Origin: Nitrospinota bacterium
GTDB lineage: Bacteria > JADFOP01
Length of the DNA stretch: 11,094 nucleotides
NCBI GenBank assembly: GCA_022562795.1
Contig: JADFOP010000055.1
Coordinates: 1-11,094, forward strand
Direction of reading: 5' to 3'
Both the position numbers and the translations under genes were made by a program. Under the pieces are notes generated by a model. That model was not told the DNA's origin and ran no database searches. It was given only the letters and a program-made list of their open reading frames with translations. Every line of letters begins with the position of its first letter. Within the stretch, counting starts at the first letter, position 1. Below are positions 1-7,004 of this stretch, one piece after another.

Positions 1-31
1 GTTAGACGGGCGGGTCGCTGCCCAAAAGGCC

Positions 32-58
32 GGACACCCACGAGGGGTGTCCCTACAC
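32..58 (-). repeat. REP-like hairpin, copy 1 (CACCC variant)
   Basis: The arms GGACACCC (32-39) and GGGTGTCC (45-52) form a perfect 8-bp hairpin with a 5-nt loop. CTAC (53-56), the complement of GTAG, abuts it directly, so the unit reads on the minus strand. It has the same outer bases (GGACA) and foot as the other family copies, but different inner stem bases. It ends just upstream of the first gene's ribosome-binding site. Confidence 0.7.
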
Positions 59-77
59 AGGATTAGGCCAAAAAAGG

Positions 78-83
78 AGGAGG
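78..83 (+). promoter_or_regulatory. Ribosome-binding site deciding the beta-helix gene start
   Basis: AGGAGG lies 8 nt before ATG 92, in a purine-only run that begins at 71. It favours 92 over the upstream GTG at 47, which overlaps a repeat hairpin. Confidence 0.8.
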
Positions 84-91
84 AAGAGAGG

Positions 92-1819
92 ATGAAGGGA
101 ATGATGGGAACAGGAAGAATCGCTCGTGGAAGCCTCGTAGCGCTGTCGGCGCTGCTGTCGCTCGCTCTTGCCGCCGGGCCGGCCTTTGGGGCTACGATAG
201 TCGTACCCAACGATGAGCCCACCATCCAGGACGCGGTGGACGCGGCGAAGAAAGGCGATACTATTGTGGTCAAGAAAGGCGGCGGGCTCGGCCCCAACGG
301 GGAGTACCACGAGTCCGTGGATATAGATACTGATGACATCACCATCAAGTGCGAGAGGGGCGCGGTCATCGACGGTGCCATCCCGAGCGACGCCCCGGGC
401 GGCGCCCGGGTCCTGACCACCGACGGGATCGACGTCGATGCGGACGATGTCACGATTGACGGCTGCACGGTGCAGCACTTCTTCTTCGCAGACGGCATCG
501 ATGTGTTTGGGGACGGCGCCACCATCAAGAACAACACCCTGCTTAACAACCTCGGTGACGGCCTTGAACTGGACGGTGACAATTTCCTGGTAAAGAACAA
601 CACGGCCATCAACAATGGCTTCACCTTGGAGATTCCGGTTAATGGCGTAATCAATATCCCCCTATTTGGCGACGGCTTCAATATCGGCAGCAGCGACGGG
701 ACCATTGTGGGCAACACCGCCATCGCAAATACAATTGATGGGTTCAACATCGGGTCCAGTGACAGTAAGAATATCAAAATACTGCGCAACAGGGCGTTCC
801 GAAACAATAGCGATGGTTTCGATATCGAAGGAGATGACCACTCCATTATCGGCAACAGGGCCGAGGTCAATGAAGGTGACGGCTTCGACCTGGATGACAT
901 GGACAGGGCTATTGTGGCGAATAATCTCGCCCGGGGCAATGACGAAGACGGCTTTGAATTTGATGATACCGATGATTCCACCATCCGAAGGAATGTCGCG
1001 ATCGAAAATGGTGATGACGGCTTCGATCACGACAACTGCAGCAACGACGCCAACAAGTTTGAAAGGAATCTCGCCATCGGGAACGAAAGCGAGGGTTTCG
1101 TTAGCTGCGGCGACCGCAACGAGTTTGTGAACAACCGGGCGATTGAAAACCAGAGCGAAGGGTTCGACCTCGACTGCGATGATGATGGTCTTGCCCCTAC
1201 TGGTGAATGCACCGGCCCGATTATAGGCAACCGCTCCATCCGGAACGCCGACGATGAGGGCTTCCGCCTCCAGGACTTCGAGAAGACCACCATCTCAGGC
1301 AACAAGGCCATAGGAAACAATGAAGAAGGCTTCGAAATCAATAACGTCGATAAAACTCTCTTTGAGAACAACCTCGCCAGAGACAACGGCCAGGAAGGCT
1401 TCGGGGTCTTTAGTGGCAGCGACTCCAACACCTTCAAAAACAACCGGAGCATAGGGAACGCCGAGGACGGCTTTAAGATAAACGACTCCGACACGAATAC
1501 GTTTATTAAGAACACCATCACGAAAAACTTCGGGGATGGGTTCGACATCGACGACACAGACTCCGACGACAACATCATCGACGGCAACACCGTGAGAAAC
1601 AACCGCGGGACGGGTATCGAGAACAACGGCGGCGCCGGCGGTGATACGATTATCAAGAACAACACGATGAAGGGCAACAGGACCGACCTGGCCGGCAAGG
1701 GAGACGACGATACCGATTCTGATTGCAGCGGCTTCGGCGGCGGCGTGGATGACGGCTTCGGCAACACCTTCGTCACCGGCGGGTTCGACGTCTGCACCCC
1801 CGGCACGGGGGATGAGTAG
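92..1819 (+). CDS. Secreted Asp-rich right-handed parallel beta-helix protein (PbH1/NosD-like repeats)
   Basis: The protein has 575 residues. The start is ATG at 92 because AGGAGG (78-83) sits 8 nt upstream; an in-frame GTG at 47 would run through repeat copy 1 and is unlikely. A signal peptide covers about residues 1-33 (basic n-region, Leu/Ala-rich core, cleavage near AFGA). The opening block (TIVVPNDEPTIQDAV, then ITIKCERGAVIDG) is the usual first turn of right-handed beta-helix proteins. From about residue 155 to 510, turns of about 23 residues repeat the pattern GN-A--N---DGF-(I/L)-D, with some fourteen regularly spaced Gly-Phe/Leu positions. Eight Cys are present (C87, C125, C316, C339, C362, C373, C545, C568), so disulfides are possible after export. 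I see no C-terminal membrane anchor or sorting motif. The dense Asp suggests calcium binding (inference). The fold is well supported; the ligand, or any polysaccharide lyase activity, is unknown. An intrinsic terminator follows at 1912-1943. Confidence 0.88.
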   Translation: MKGMMGTGRIARGSLVALSALLSLALAAGPAFGATIVVPNDEPTIQDAVDAAKKGDTIVVKKGGGLGPNGEYHESVDIDTDDITIKCERGAVIDGAIPSDAPGGARVLTTDGIDVDADDVTIDGCTVQHFFFADGIDVFGDGATIKNNTLLNNLGDGLELDGDNFLVKNNTAINNGFTLEIPVNGVINIPLFGDGFNIGSSDGTIVGNTAIANTIDGFNIGSSDSKNIKILRNRAFRNNSDGFDIEGDDHSIIGNRAEVNEGDGFDLDDMDRAIVANNLARGNDEDGFEFDDTDDSTIRRNVAIENGDDGFDHDNCSNDANKFERNLAIGNESEGFVSCGDRNEFVNNRAIENQSEGFDLDCDDDGLAPTGECTGPIIGNRSIRNADDEGFRLQDFEKTTISGNKAIGNNEEGFEINNVDKTLFENNLARDNGQEGFGVFSGSDSNTFKNNRSIGNAEDGFKINDSDTNTFIKNTITKNFGDGFDIDDTDSDDNIIDGNTVRNNRGTGIENNGGAGGDTIIKNNTMKGNRTDLAGKGDDDTDSDCSGFGGGVDDGFGNTFVTGGFDVCTPGTGDE

Positions 1820-1829
1820 GATTATTTAG

Positions 1830-1844
1830 TCCGCCTGAGGCGGA
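1830..1844. repeat. Dispersed palindrome TCCGCCTNAGGCGGA, copy 1
   Basis: Two perfect 7-bp arms flank one variable central base (G here). It lies 10 nt after the beta-helix stop codon. Other copies are at 10161-10175, 10641-10655 and 10926-10940, with a truncated one at 2012-2023. Confidence 0.75.
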
Positions 1845-1861
1845 TTTATGGATGTTCGCTC

Positions 1862-1888
1862 GGACAGGGGTAAACCCTGTCTCTACAC
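1862..1888 (-). repeat. REP-like hairpin, copy 2
   Basis: The arm GGACAGGG (1862-1869) pairs with CCCTGTCT (1875-1882; outermost pair G-T) around loop GTAAA. The foot CTAC (1883-1886) abuts it, so the unit reads on the minus strand. Together with copy 3 it brackets the terminator at 1912-1943. Confidence 0.7.
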
Positions 1889-1911
1889 GGGCACAAGACT
1901 CGCCATTCAAG

Positions 1912-1943
1912 CAGGGCGCCCAAACTGGGCGCCCTGTTTTTTT
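1912..1943 (+). terminator. Intrinsic terminator of the beta-helix gene
   Basis: A perfect 10-bp GC-rich stem (CAGGGCGCCC, 1912-1921; GGGCGCCCTG, 1927-1936) with loop AAACT is followed by seven T (1937-1943). The T run is only on the plus-strand side, so it serves the upstream beta-helix gene and not the minus-strand gene that ends at 2049. Confidence 0.9.
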
Positions 1944-1944
1944 A

Positions 1945-1970
1945 TGTAGGGACAGCCTTTATGGCTGTCC
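1945..1970 (+). repeat. REP-like hairpin, copy 3
   Basis: GTAG (1946-1949) abuts a perfect hairpin with arms GGACAGCC (1950-1957) and GGCTGTCC (1963-1970) and loop TTTAT. This 27-bp unit (1945-1971) recurs exactly, in reverse orientation, at 9993-10019. Confidence 0.8.
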
Positions 1971-2048
1971 GGCCTTTAAGGGGTGCGACCCGCCCTTCCA
2001 ACCCACGGACATCCGCCTGAGGCCCTCCCTCAAATCACCGCCGCTCCG

Positions 2049-3908
2049 TCAGCCTCGACGGATTCCCTCGACAATCTCGGCCACCACCTCGTAGCGGCCG
2101 AAAGAGGGCATGAGGTAGGTGCCCTTGACCAGGGGCGCGGCCTCCTCGAGGAACTCCACGGCCAGCTCCACGCCAACCTGACGGGCCTTATCGCCGGCAT
2201 CCTGAAGCCGCTTGCGGACATCTTCGGGGATCTCTATCCCCGGGACCTCGTTGTGGAGGAAGGAGGCGTGGCGGAAGCTCATCAGCGGCAGGACTCCGAG
2301 CAGGACCGGGATTGTGAGGCCGAGCTCCTCGCACCGCTCGCGGAACCTCCGCAGGGTGGAGAGCTCGAAGAGGGGCTGGGTCATGGCGAGCTCCGCCCCG
2401 GCTTCAATTTTCCTCCGGTACCGGCCCATCTCGGCCTCCAGGTCCGGGTCGGCGGGGTTGACGGCGCAGATGACGAAGAAGCGCGCCGGCTCCCCGATCG
2501 CGTGGTCCGAGAGGTCCTTGCCCTCGTTGAGCTTATGAAGAATGTGGATGAGCCCCACGCTATCGACGTCGAAAACGGGTGTTGCGTCCTGACAGTCGCC
2601 GATGCGGGGGGGGTCGCCGGTGAGGGCCAGGATGTTCCGGATGCCGACGGCGTGCGCGCCCAGCAGGTCGCTCTGCAGGCCCATGAGGTTTCTATCCCGC
2701 GTGGTGAAGTGGATAATGGTCTCGATGCCCACCTCCCGCTGAATCAGGTAGGCCATGGCCAGACACCCCATCCGGACCCGCGCCATGGGGCTGTCGGCGA
2801 CGTTGATGAGGTCCGCCCCGGCGGCTTTCAGTATGGCCGCCCCTTCGATGTCTTTTCTGGGGTTCGTCCCCTTGGGTGGGTCGACCTCGACGCTCACCAC
2901 GAAGTGGTCCTGCTCCACGAGATGGGCCAGGTGGCTCTTCGCCTCGGCGGGCGGGGCGAATACCTCCTCTTGGCGGCCCACCTCTATCGTCTCCCGGTGG
3001 GCGGCGGCGACCGACTCCACGGGCGGGGCGAGCTCGACCAGGGCCTTCCCCATGGCGCGGACGTGGTCGGGGGTCGTCCCGCAGCATCCGCCGATAATCT
3101 GGGCGCCCGCCTCGGCGAAGGCCGCGGCATACTCAGCCACGTATTCCGGCGAAGAGAGATAGATGTAGCGGTCCTGGACGATCCGGGGCATGCCGGCGTT
3201 CGGGTGGACGCTGAGGGGCAGGTCGGTGAGCTCGCGCATCCTGGCGATGACGTCGAGCATGCCTTGGGGCCCCACGGAGCAGTTCGCCCCGATGACGGCC
3301 ACGTCCAGCGCCGAGAGACCCTCCACGACCTCCTCCACCGTGTGGCCGCGAGAGGTCTTGCCGTCTTCGTTGAAGGTCATCTGGGCGATAATGGGCAGGT
3401 CCGTCAGCTCCTGGATGGCGAGAACGGCCTCGGTCACCTCGTCTAAATCGTAGAAGGTCTCAACGGTGAAGCAGTCGACACCGCCTTCGAGAAGACCTTC
3501 GGCCACCTCGCGGAAGACTTCGCGGGCCTCCTCGCGGGTTATCTTGCCGACGGGCCTCAGGGGTTTCCCCAGGGGACCGACGGAGCCCGCGATGAAGACC
3601 GGCTCGCCCGAGATGTCCCTTGCGTACTTAGCCGTCTTGGCGCCCCACAGGGTGAACTCCCGGACCTTGTCTTCCATACCATAGGAGGCGAGACGGACCC
3701 GGTTGGCCCCGAAGGTATTGGTCTCGATGAGCTCGCTTCCGGCGCGGATGTAGTTAAGATGAACGTCTTGGACAAGCGAGGGGGTCGAACGGTTGAGCTC
3801 CTCGAAGCACCGCTCGAGCGACACCCCCTGAGCGTAGAGCATCGTCCCCATGGCGCCGTCGGAAAGCAGCAGTCCGCGTGAGAGGCGCTCTACAAAGGGA
3901 TGAGCCAT
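2049..3908 (-). CDS. yitJ: Bifunctional homocysteine S-methyltransferase / 5,10-methylenetetrahydrofolate reductase
   Basis: The 619-residue protein is close in length to Bacillus YitJ, the best-known member of this fusion. Residues about 1-295 form the homocysteine methyltransferase barrel: DGAMGTML near the start, GANCSVGP with C210, and GGCCGT with C275/C276. These three Cys are the family's zinc ligands, which activate homocysteine thiol. Residues about 330-615 form the MTHFR (MetF-like) barrel: VEVDPPKG with E341 in the catalytic Glu position, FTTRDRN, ALTGDPP (428-434) with D432, and QPLF. The expected role is cytoplasmic: reduce methylene-THF to methyl-THF using FAD and NAD(P)H, and methylate homocysteine to methionine. 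The natural methyl donor of this fusion is not certain, and no cobalamin-binding domain is present. ATG 3908 has GGAGA at 3916-3920, 7 nt upstream. It is monocistronic, and I see no terminator after its stop. Confidence 0.93.
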   Translation of the reverse strand: MAHPFVERLSRGLLLSDGAMGTMLYAQGVSLERCFEELNRSTPSLVQDVHLNYIRAGSELIETNTFGANRVRLASYGMEDKVREFTLWGAKTAKYARDISGEPVFIAGSVGPLGKPLRPVGKITREEAREVFREVAEGLLEGGVDCFTVETFYDLDEVTEAVLAIQELTDLPIIAQMTFNEDGKTSRGHTVEEVVEGLSALDVAVIGANCSVGPQGMLDVIARMRELTDLPLSVHPNAGMPRIVQDRYIYLSSPEYVAEYAAAFAEAGAQIIGGCCGTTPDHVRAMGKALVELAPPVESVAAAHRETIEVGRQEEVFAPPAEAKSHLAHLVEQDHFVVSVEVDPPKGTNPRKDIEGAAILKAAGADLINVADSPMARVRMGCLAMAYLIQREVGIETIIHFTTRDRNLMGLQSDLLGAHAVGIRNILALTGDPPRIGDCQDATPVFDVDSVGLIHILHKLNEGKDLSDHAIGEPARFFVICAVNPADPDLEAEMGRYRRKIEAGAELAMTQPLFELSTLRRFRERCEELGLTIPVLLGVLPLMSFRHASFLHNEVPGIEIPEDVRKRLQDAGDKARQVGVELAVEFLEEAAPLVKGTYLMPSFGRYEVVAEIVEGIRRG

Positions 3909-3949
3909 TTCGCTTTCTCCGCTTATGTCAAACCAGCTTTGGAGGCATC

Positions 3950-3978
3950 ACTATAGGCGAGTAGGCGGAATATGTAAA
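3950..3978 (-). promoter_or_regulatory. Sigma70-type promoter of the HMT-MTHFR gene
   Basis: Read on the minus strand, TTTACA (3973-3978) and TATAGT (3950-3955) are separated by exactly 17 nt, and each matches consensus at five of six positions. Transcription would start near 3943, giving a leader of about 35 nt, too short for a SAM or cobalamin riboswitch or a T-box. Confidence 0.7.
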
Positions 3979-4114
3979 GATAGCGCATCTAGCTCCGCCT
4001 CGATGGGCTGCCGACCGTCGAAACATCGCGCTCCAAAGAAAATAGGTGGAGATGGAACGCCCCCGGCCTAACGAGAATTCCGACCCCGGCACGGTAAGGC
4101 GGGCTCCCAAGAGG

Positions 4115-4143
4115 TTGACAGCCATGCCCATAGGTGGCATATA
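4115..4143 (+). promoter_or_regulatory. Probable promoter of tRNA-Val
   Basis: A perfect -35 TTGACA (4115-4120) lies 41 nt before the tRNA. The -10 is poorer: CATATA (4138-4143, 17-nt spacer) or TATAGG (4140-4145, 19-nt spacer). The inverted pair ATGCC (4124-4128) and GGCAT (4136-4140) sits in the spacer. Confidence 0.45.
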
Positions 4144-4160
4144 GGAAAATAACCGTAGGT

Positions 4161-4236
4161 GGGCGGATAGCTCAGTTGGGAGAGCGCCGGCCTTACAAGC
4201 CGGAGGTCGTAGGTTCAAATCCTGCTCCGCCTACCA
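4161..4236 (+). tRNA. tRNA-Val (anticodon UAC)
   Basis: A full cloverleaf can be drawn. The acceptor stem is 4161-4167 with 4226-4232 (first pair G-U). The D stem is 4170-4173 with 4182-4185. The anticodon stem is 4187-4191 with 4199-4203, and TAC at 4194-4196 sits in a 7-nt loop. The T stem is 4209-4213 with 4221-4225, with TTCAAAT as its loop. Discriminator A and an encoded CCA (4234-4236) follow. It has 76 nt and stands alone. Confidence 0.96.
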
Positions 4237-4266
4237 TATTATTCGATTGCTTAGCGGAACGGCTCG

Positions 4267-4291
4267 GGCCACACCCTTCTTGGGTGTGGCC
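4267..4291. other. Strong hairpin downstream of tRNA-Val
   Basis: Perfect 10-bp arms GGCCACACCC (4267-4276) and GGGTGTGGCC (4282-4291) have a 5-nt loop, 30 nt after the tRNA. No T run follows on either strand, so it is not a standard intrinsic terminator. It may help end the tRNA transcript or be a worn repeat. It lacks the GTAG foot of the REP-like family. Confidence 0.45.
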
Positions 4292-4380
4292 GCTTGGAGG
4301 CTTCGGACCAACACCATTGTAAACGGGCCTTGCAGCATAACGTTTTTAGAGTAAGTAACTTAGTACGGGGAGGCGTTAGC

Positions 4381-4779
4381 TCAACGGCTCTTGAGGAGTT
4401 TGAGGGAGACAGAATTGATGCAGTAACGCTGGTTCGTCGGCGGGGGACCGTCGTTGAAGATGTGTCCGAGGTGGGCATCGCACACACTGCAGAGCACCTC
4501 GACCCTTCGCATCAAGATGCTATGATCATCTTCGGTTCTGATGTTTTCCGGTGACATAGGAGCCCAGAAGCTCGGCCAACCGGTACCGGAATCAAATTTC
4601 GTCTCGGAGCTGAACAGTTCGTTGCCACAACAGGCGCATTGGTAGCTCCCTTCGTCCTTGCAATCGAAGTACTCCCCTGAGAAGGGTTTTTCCGTTCCTT
4701 TATTCCGACAGATCTCGAACTGCTCCGGCGTGAGAAGTTGTTTCCACTCCTCTTCTGACTTAACCACCTTGTTTTTCAT
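4381..4779 (-). CDS. msrB: Peptide-methionine (R)-S-oxide reductase MsrB
   Basis: The 132-residue length is typical of a single-domain MsrB. It reduces methionine-R-sulfoxide in oxidised proteins. The visible signature is complete: structural zinc pairs C48/C51 (QCACCG) and C97/C100 (LCSVC), the GTGWPSFW block (65-72), DAHLGHIF (101-108), and RYCINS with the catalytic Cys at 120. It has no signal peptide, so it should be cytoplasmic. ATG 4779 has AAGGGG (4789-4794) 9 nt upstream. It is divergent from proS and has no msrA partner nearby. Its codons are less GC-rich than those of proS or the HMT-MTHFR gene. Confidence 0.95.
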   Translation of the reverse strand: MKNKVVKSEEEWKQLLTPEQFEICRNKGTEKPFSGEYFDCKDEGSYQCACCGNELFSSETKFDSGTGWPSFWAPMSPENIRTEDDHSILMRRVEVLCSVCDAHLGHIFNDGPPPTNQRYCINSVSLKLLKSR

Positions 4780-4824
4780 CCCTCAACACCCCTTCTCACT
4801 GAGCCATTAGGCACCGCCCCCCAA

Positions 4825-4833
4825 AGTATATCA
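4825..4833 (-). promoter_or_regulatory. Candidate extended -10 promoter of msrB, inside an inverted repeat
   Basis: On the minus strand, TGA followed by TATACT (TATACT at 4825-4830, TG at 4832-4833) gives the extended -10 pattern TGnTATAAT. No good -35 is visible. It is bracketed by the perfect 8-bp inverted repeat CTGAGCCA (4799-4806) and TGGCTCAG (4844-4851), possibly a regulator site. Confidence 0.4.
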
Positions 4834-5010
4834 AACCCTATAGTGGCTCAGATGCGGGACCATCTCCTATTTACTCACCTTTCTTTAATAATACCTCAAA
4901 TACGGTTGGTCTCGCCATCAATGGTGGCGCATGCGTCTCTTTCGAGTTCCGCCCGACTAAGGCCGGCAAGGATGCCTTCCTTTAGGGGGGACCGCCCAGG
5001 GCAGCCCCGG

Positions 5011-5039
5011 TTGCATTTATCCCACCCAGCCTGTAGAAT
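5011..5039 (+). promoter_or_regulatory. Promoter of proS (and the following cupredoxin gene)
   Basis: TTGCAT (5011-5016), a 17-nt spacer and TAGAAT (5034-5039) put the transcription start near 5046, about 38 nt before the proS ATG. The -10 is five of six; the -35 is weak. The tRNA-Asp promoter has the same -10 hexamer and spacer length. Confidence 0.5.
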
Positions 5040-5083
5040 CCCGTTGCCGAGAGACCCAAAGTAAGAGCCCGGACGAGGAACCC

Positions 5084-6514
5084 ATGGCCCGGCGAATCAC
5101 CCCTCGGAGCGAGGACTACAACCAGTGGTACGTTGACGTAGTCCTTCAGGCGAAGCTCGCCGACTACGCCCCCGTCAAGGGCTGCATGGTTATACGGCCA
5201 AACGGTTACGCGCTCTGGGAGAACATCCAGCAGGCCCTGGACGCGATGTTCAAGGCCACAGGTCACGTCAACGCCTACTTCCCCCTCCTCATCCCCGAGA
5301 GCTACCTGAAGAAGGAAGAGGAGCACATCGAGGGCTTCAAGCCCGAACTCGCCGTCGTCACCCACGGCGGGGGCAAAAAGCTCGAAGAGCCGCTCGTCAT
5401 CCGCCCAACGAGCGAGACCATCATCTGGCCGATGTTCAAGAAGTGGATTCAGAGCTATCGGGACCTCCCGCTCCTCATAAACCAGTGGGCGAACGTCGTC
5501 CGCTGGGAAATGCGCACCAGGCTTTTTCTTCGCACCCTTGAGTTCCTCTGGCAGGAGGGCCACACGGCACACGCGACCTTCGAGGAGGCCGAAGAGGAGG
5601 CGCTGACCATCCTAGAGCTTTACCGCAGCTTCGCCGAAGAGTGGATGGCGATGCCGGTTGTAACGGGCCTCAAGACCGAGCGCGAGCGCTTCGCCGGGGC
5701 GCTTAAGACCTACACCATCGAGGCCATGATGCAGGACCGCCGGGCCCTCCAGGCCGGCACCTCCCACAACCTGGGCCAGAACTTCGCCCGGGCCTTCGAC
5801 GTCACCTTCCAGAACGAAAGAGGCGACCTAGAGCACGTCTGGGCCACGAGCTGGGGGGTCTCGACCCGCCTCATCGGCGCCCTCGTGATGGTCCACTCCG
5901 ACGACCAGGGGCTCGTGCTGCCCCCGAAGCTCGCCCCCAATCAGGTCGTCGTCGTCCCCATCTTCAAGGGCGAGGCCGAACGGGCCCGTGTGCTGGAGGC
6001 GGCTGAGACGCTCCGGGCCGCCCTCGGAGGCGACGTCCGATGCCACGTGGACTCCCGCGAGGAGCACACGCCGGGATGGAAGTTCAACGAGTGGGAGCTC
6101 TTGGGCGTGCCCGTGCGGGTGGAGGTCGGCCCCCGCGACCTGGAGCGAAGAGAGGTCGTCCTGGCCCGGCGCGACACGGGGGAGAAGGCCTCTGTTCCTC
6201 AGGAAGGGGCGGCCCAGGCGATCCGGGACCTCTTGGAGGCCGTCCAGGCAAATCTTTTATCTAGCGCCCTGGCCTTTCGTGACCAGCACACGCACGTCCT
6301 CGATGACTTTGAGAAGCTCAAGGAGATAAACGAGGCCGGCGGCGGGTTCTTCAGCATCCACTGGTGCGGGGCCGAGCCGTGCGAGGATCGCCTCCAGGAA
6401 GAGACCAAGGTCACCATCCGGGCAATCCCGCTCGACGGCGAGGCCGAGGCCGGCCGCTGCATCCTCTGCGGCGGGGATAGCGAAAGACGGGTCGTCGCGG
6501 CGAGGGCGTATTGA
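5084..6514 (+). CDS. proS: Prolyl-tRNA synthetase, archaeal/eukaryote-type (ProRS type 3)
   Basis: The 476-residue class II synthetase charges tRNA-Pro in the cytoplasm. The N-terminal [12 protein letters not shown] and [10 protein letters not shown] blocks, class II motif 2 (RWEMRTR to [11 protein letters not shown], 140-163) and motif 3 ([12 protein letters not shown], 256-267, with R262) are clear. [14 protein letters not shown] (about 280-293) opens the anticodon-binding domain. The C-terminal zinc module has C428, C433, C459 and C462. The protein ends in Tyr476; a C-terminal tyrosine reaching the active site is characteristic of this type. The large editing insertion of the bacterial-type enzyme between motifs 2 and 3 is absent, as expected. 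ATG 5084 has GAGG at 5075-5078, 5 nt upstream. The coding is strongly GC-rich (46 of 60 bases at 6121-6180). Its stop overlaps the next gene's ribosome-binding site. Confidence 0.97.
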   Translation: MARRITPRSEDYNQWYVDVVLQAKLADYAPVKGCMVIRPNGYALWENIQQALDAMFKATGHVNAYFPLLIPESYLKKEEEHIEGFKPELAVVTHGGGKKLEEPLVIRPTSETIIWPMFKKWIQSYRDLPLLINQWANVVRWEMRTRLFLRTLEFLWQEGHTAHATFEEAEEEALTILELYRSFAEEWMAMPVVTGLKTERERFAGALKTYTIEAMMQDRRALQAGTSHNLGQNFARAFDVTFQNERGDLEHVWATSWGVSTRLIGALVMVHSDDQGLVLPPKLAPNQVVVVPIFKGEAERARVLEAAETLRAALGGDVRCHVDSREEHTPGWKFNEWELLGVPVRVEVGPRDLERREVVLARRDTGEKASVPQEGAAQAIRDLLEAVQANLLSSALAFRDQHTHVLDDFEKLKEINEAGGGFFSIHWCGAEPCEDRLQEETKVTIRAIPLDGEAEAGRCILCGGDSERRVVAARAY

Positions 6515-6522
6515 GGAGCCCA

Positions 6523-6957
6523 ATGGCACGGTTGAAAAGGTCAAGAATGCACCTCAACTATTTCCTTGTGATTGTCGGCCTTTTTAGTCTTTGTTTTGCT
6601 GGAAGTGCAAACGGTCGGCAGAAGGTTTTCCATGCGACCACCTCCACCGACGGTGTCCAAAGGATAGAAGTTCTTGGGGGAGATTATTTCTTCGACCCGG
6701 ATTACATCATCGTTAAAGCGAATGTGCCGGTGGAAATCACGATCAAAAAAGATTCTATAATTGTTCCGCATAACATAACAATAGAGGCCCCGGATGCTGG
6801 AATTGAGGTTTCTGAATCCCTGAGCAGAACTCCAAAAGTTATACGGTTCACTCCTACGAAGCCTGGAAAATACGCCTTTTATTGCACTAAGAAACTGTTC
6901 TTTTCCAAAAGCCACAGGAAAAAAGGGATGGAAGGAGTGCTCGAAGTCCGTCCGTGA
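6523..6957 (+). CDS. Exported small cupredoxin-domain protein
   Basis: The protein has 144 residues, with a signal peptide to about residue 31 (basic start, hydrophobic 11-27, cleavage near SANG). The rest is one cupredoxin domain: FDPDYIIVKANVPVEITI, then VPHNITIE, then PGKYAFYC. Plausible type 1 copper ligands are H83, C121, H131 and M136 (HRKKGMEG). Cys to second His is 10 residues, longer than the usual CxxxxH or so, because of a basic/aromatic insert (TKKLFFSKS). A role in periplasmic electron transfer or copper handling is inferred. It is not a lipoprotein, since the residue before C24 is Leu. The start chosen is ATG 6523, with AGGAG (6514-6518) overlapping the proS stop; ATG 6547 with AAGG (6537-6540) is an alternative. 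Base composition drops sharply (21 G+C of 60 at 6721-6780) against proS, which suggests a different origin. It converges on the aldo/keto reductase gene. Confidence 0.82.
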   Translation: MARLKRSRMHLNYFLVIVGLFSLCFAGSANGRQKVFHATTSTDGVQRIEVLGGDYFFDPDYIIVKANVPVEITIKKDSIIVPHNITIEAPDAGIEVSESLSRTPKVIRFTPTKPGKYAFYCTKKLFFSKSHRKKGMEGVLEVRP

Positions 6958-7004
6958 GCTGCAATGATTCAGATTGCCAGCTACAAATAGGAGCCTCTCC
7001 TCCC

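Larger units (their letters stand above)
4780..5083. other. msrB-proS divergent intergenic region
   Basis: About 300 bases separate the two start codons. It holds a candidate extended -10 for msrB, an 8-bp inverted repeat around it, and a proS promoter next to proS. Between about 4852 and 5010 I see no gene or strong structure; short open frames there have no ribosome-binding site and no recognisable product. Confidence 0.6.

Noticed and set aside
47-91. N-terminal extension of the beta-helix protein from GTG 47
   Set aside because: It would start inside a repeat hairpin and read through the ribosome-binding site; ATG 92 has ideal spacing and directly precedes a signal peptide.
1027-1806. 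A 259-codon minus-strand frame
   Set aside because: It mirrors the repeated codons of the beta-helix gene; its Ser/Pro/Leu repeats track that gene's 23-residue period.
1983-3446. A 487-codon open frame on the plus strand
   Set aside because: It lies wholly opposite the HMT-MTHFR gene, has low-complexity His/Gly/Arg/Leu-rich content with no family motif and no ribosome-binding site; it is a shadow of GC-rich codons.
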